DNA from: Calothrix membranacea FACHB-236
Lineage (GTDB): Bacteria; Cyanobacteriota; Cyanobacteriia; Cyanobacteriales; Nostocaceae
Length of the DNA stretch: 64,000 bases
Assembly (NCBI RefSeq): GCF_014696315.1
Contig: NZ_JACJPX010000015.1
Span: 55,620-119,619, forward strand
Direction: 5' to 3'
This document shows positions 63,174 to 64,000 of this stretch, one piece after another; position 1 is the first letter of the stretch, and every line of letters starts with the position of its first letter. The notes under the pieces were generated by a model. The model worked only from the letters and a program-made list of their open reading frames with translations. It had not been told where the DNA came from and made no database searches. The translations under genes and the position numbers were made by a program.

Positions 63174-63923
63174 TTAATTAAAATTTTTGATGATGATGTG
63201 TTTTTTGGGATCAAAACAAATGATACCCTCTTTTCTTAATTTACTCATCAATCTTGTAATTGTGACCCGGTTAGCACAGCAAGCGCTAGCAATATCTTCA
63301 TGAGTCAAACGAACTTTCAGACGAGTTCCTTCAAAAACAGGTTCGCCAATTTCTTGTTTAAGAAATTGTAAAAAATAATGCAAGCGTTCTGGAACCTGCC
63401 GCCTTCCAGAAATAGCTAAAAAAGATTCTGTCTGCTGCAAGCGTTGATTGATTTTTGGTAAAATTGTGGAAGTAAGAGTAGAAGAAGTTGGTATCTCAGT
63501 CATATATATTGACACCAACTCGACATTAGATAAGGCGATCGCTTGGTAAATATTTAAAGAGGTCATACTAGAGCCAAAAACCATTCCTGGCCCTGCTAAA
63601 CCTATGAGGACTTCTTCACCAGTGTCGCAGAAAGTACTAAGTTTAACCCAACCCTGATTCACATAAAAAATTTCTAGGGGGTTGAGTGTTATGTTCTCTC
63701 CTTTTGAATATTTAGACAATTGCCGATTCTGAAGAATACTATTGATGCTATTGTCTTCTGATGATTGCCATTGGGGGCGCTCAGTGATATTACGTATTAA
63801 CCAGTGGAAAGATACGACTTTACCATCTTGATTCCGGACAACTGCTACAGTTAAAGCAGCATTTAAAGTTTTACCATGACGTTGCTGTAAACTTACTAGT
63901 ACAGTTCGGCGGAAATGAGCCAA
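63174..63923 (-). pseudogene. PAS-Crp/Fnr-type regulator, 5'-truncated
   Basis: About 249 residues. The first ~50 (FRRTVLVSLQQRHGKTLNAA, LTVAVVRNQDGKVVSFHWLI, RNITERPQ) are the second half of a PAS domain, so the N-terminus is missing. A linker leads to a cyclic-nucleotide-binding-like beta domain (NPLEIFYVNQGWVKLSTFCD, GEEVLIGLAGPGMVFGSS) and a Crp-type HTH (THEDIASACCANRVTITRLM). The only in-frame start is a TTG, and a stop lies just upstream, after which the minus strand is the end of an IS630-type transposase. The regulator has probably lost its sensor by IS insertion. The HTH part may still be expressed. Confidence 0.65.
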
Positions 63924-63926
63924 GTA

Positions 63927-64000
63927 TTAGACAGCCAACACTTTACCTTTATATGTCCACTTAAAAGGTTTAGCCATTGTTGTATTGAAATAGTCGATAA
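63927..64000 (-). mobile_element. IS630-family transposase, 3' end (continues beyond window)
   Basis: The minus strand reads IDYFNTTMAKPFKWTYKGKV and LAV, then a stop at 63927-63929. The ending Y/F-N-x-T-A-K-P-F-K-W-T-Y-x-G-K is that of cyanobacterial IS630/Tc1-mariner transposases. The remainder of the element would lie past the right edge. It directly abuts the truncated PAS-Crp gene. Confidence 0.6.

Overview
The window comes from a cyanobacterium, very probably a filamentous heterocyst-forming Nostocales strain (Nostoc/Calothrix/Tolypothrix type). The evidence is dense HIP1 octamers (GCGATCGC), TonB-dependent receptors carrying an N-terminal AMIN domain, SLH-OprB porins, FHA/TPS exoproteins, AAA-like/CHASE2/DUF928 genes, and abundant short tandem heptamer repeats between genes. 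No rRNA or tRNA gene was recognised.

Layout. (1) 0.5-16.6 kb, minus strand: three tandem iron-siderophore cassettes, each araC-type regulator -> AMIN-TonB receptor -> FecB-like lipoprotein (the third adds a DUF1636 gene), then a decayed fourth FecB cut off by an IS66-type transposase remnant. (2) 16.6-21.5 kb: a degenerate, mobile-rich stretch with a Rieske-type oxygenase that has lost its Rieske domain, a DUF89 pseudogene, an orphan gene, a Tat-exported small protein and a MITE. (3) 21.5-36.7 kb: a filamentous-haemagglutinin-like exoprotein, a divergent LysR/aspartoacylase pair, a YdeP-type molybdopterin oxidoreductase, a methyltransferase, a solitary CRISPR-type repeat, a nested MITE, a DGQRPI-repeat protein, a flavin disulfide oxidoreductase and katG. 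(4) 37-38.7 kb: an SLH-OprB porin. (5) 39.3-53.2 kb: a complete phosphonate locus, phnC-D-D-E / phnF (opposite strand) / phnG-H-phnO-like-I-M-HD oxygenase-J-K-L-M. (6) 53.4-59.9 kb: an orphan gene between two direct repeats, then a three-gene cassette HTH-AAA / AAA-CHASE2 / DUF928. (7) 60.8-64 kb: a DivIVA-like gene and coaD, a small conserved gene, and a PAS-Crp regulator whose 5' end is cut off next to the 3' end of an IS630-type transposase.

How the genes work together. The first cluster supplies outer-membrane and periplasmic capture of several ferric siderophores under local AraC (PchR-like) control. Near-identical dyads (TTATTGC...GCAATAA type) lie ahead of two receptors and one regulator and are good operator candidates. 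The phn locus imports phosphonates (CDE) and cleaves the C-P bond (GHIJ with KL and M). It lacks phnP and phnN but carries a PhnZ-like HD oxygenase gene that overlaps phnJ, which suggests a second way of breaking C-P bonds or a replaced downstream step. A dyad TGTCTAGACA between phnF and phnG fits a GntR/HutC operator.

The strongest unexplained theme is invasion of genes by repeats. Heptamer repeats fill the phn intergenic regions, supply start or stop codons, and appear translated inside PhnI and at the N-terminus of PhnJ. HIP1-type palindromic repeats are translated inside two TonB receptors and inside the DNA-binding domain of one AraC regulator. The AAA/CHASE2/DUF928 cassette is the best candidate for a poorly described envelope-sensing system.
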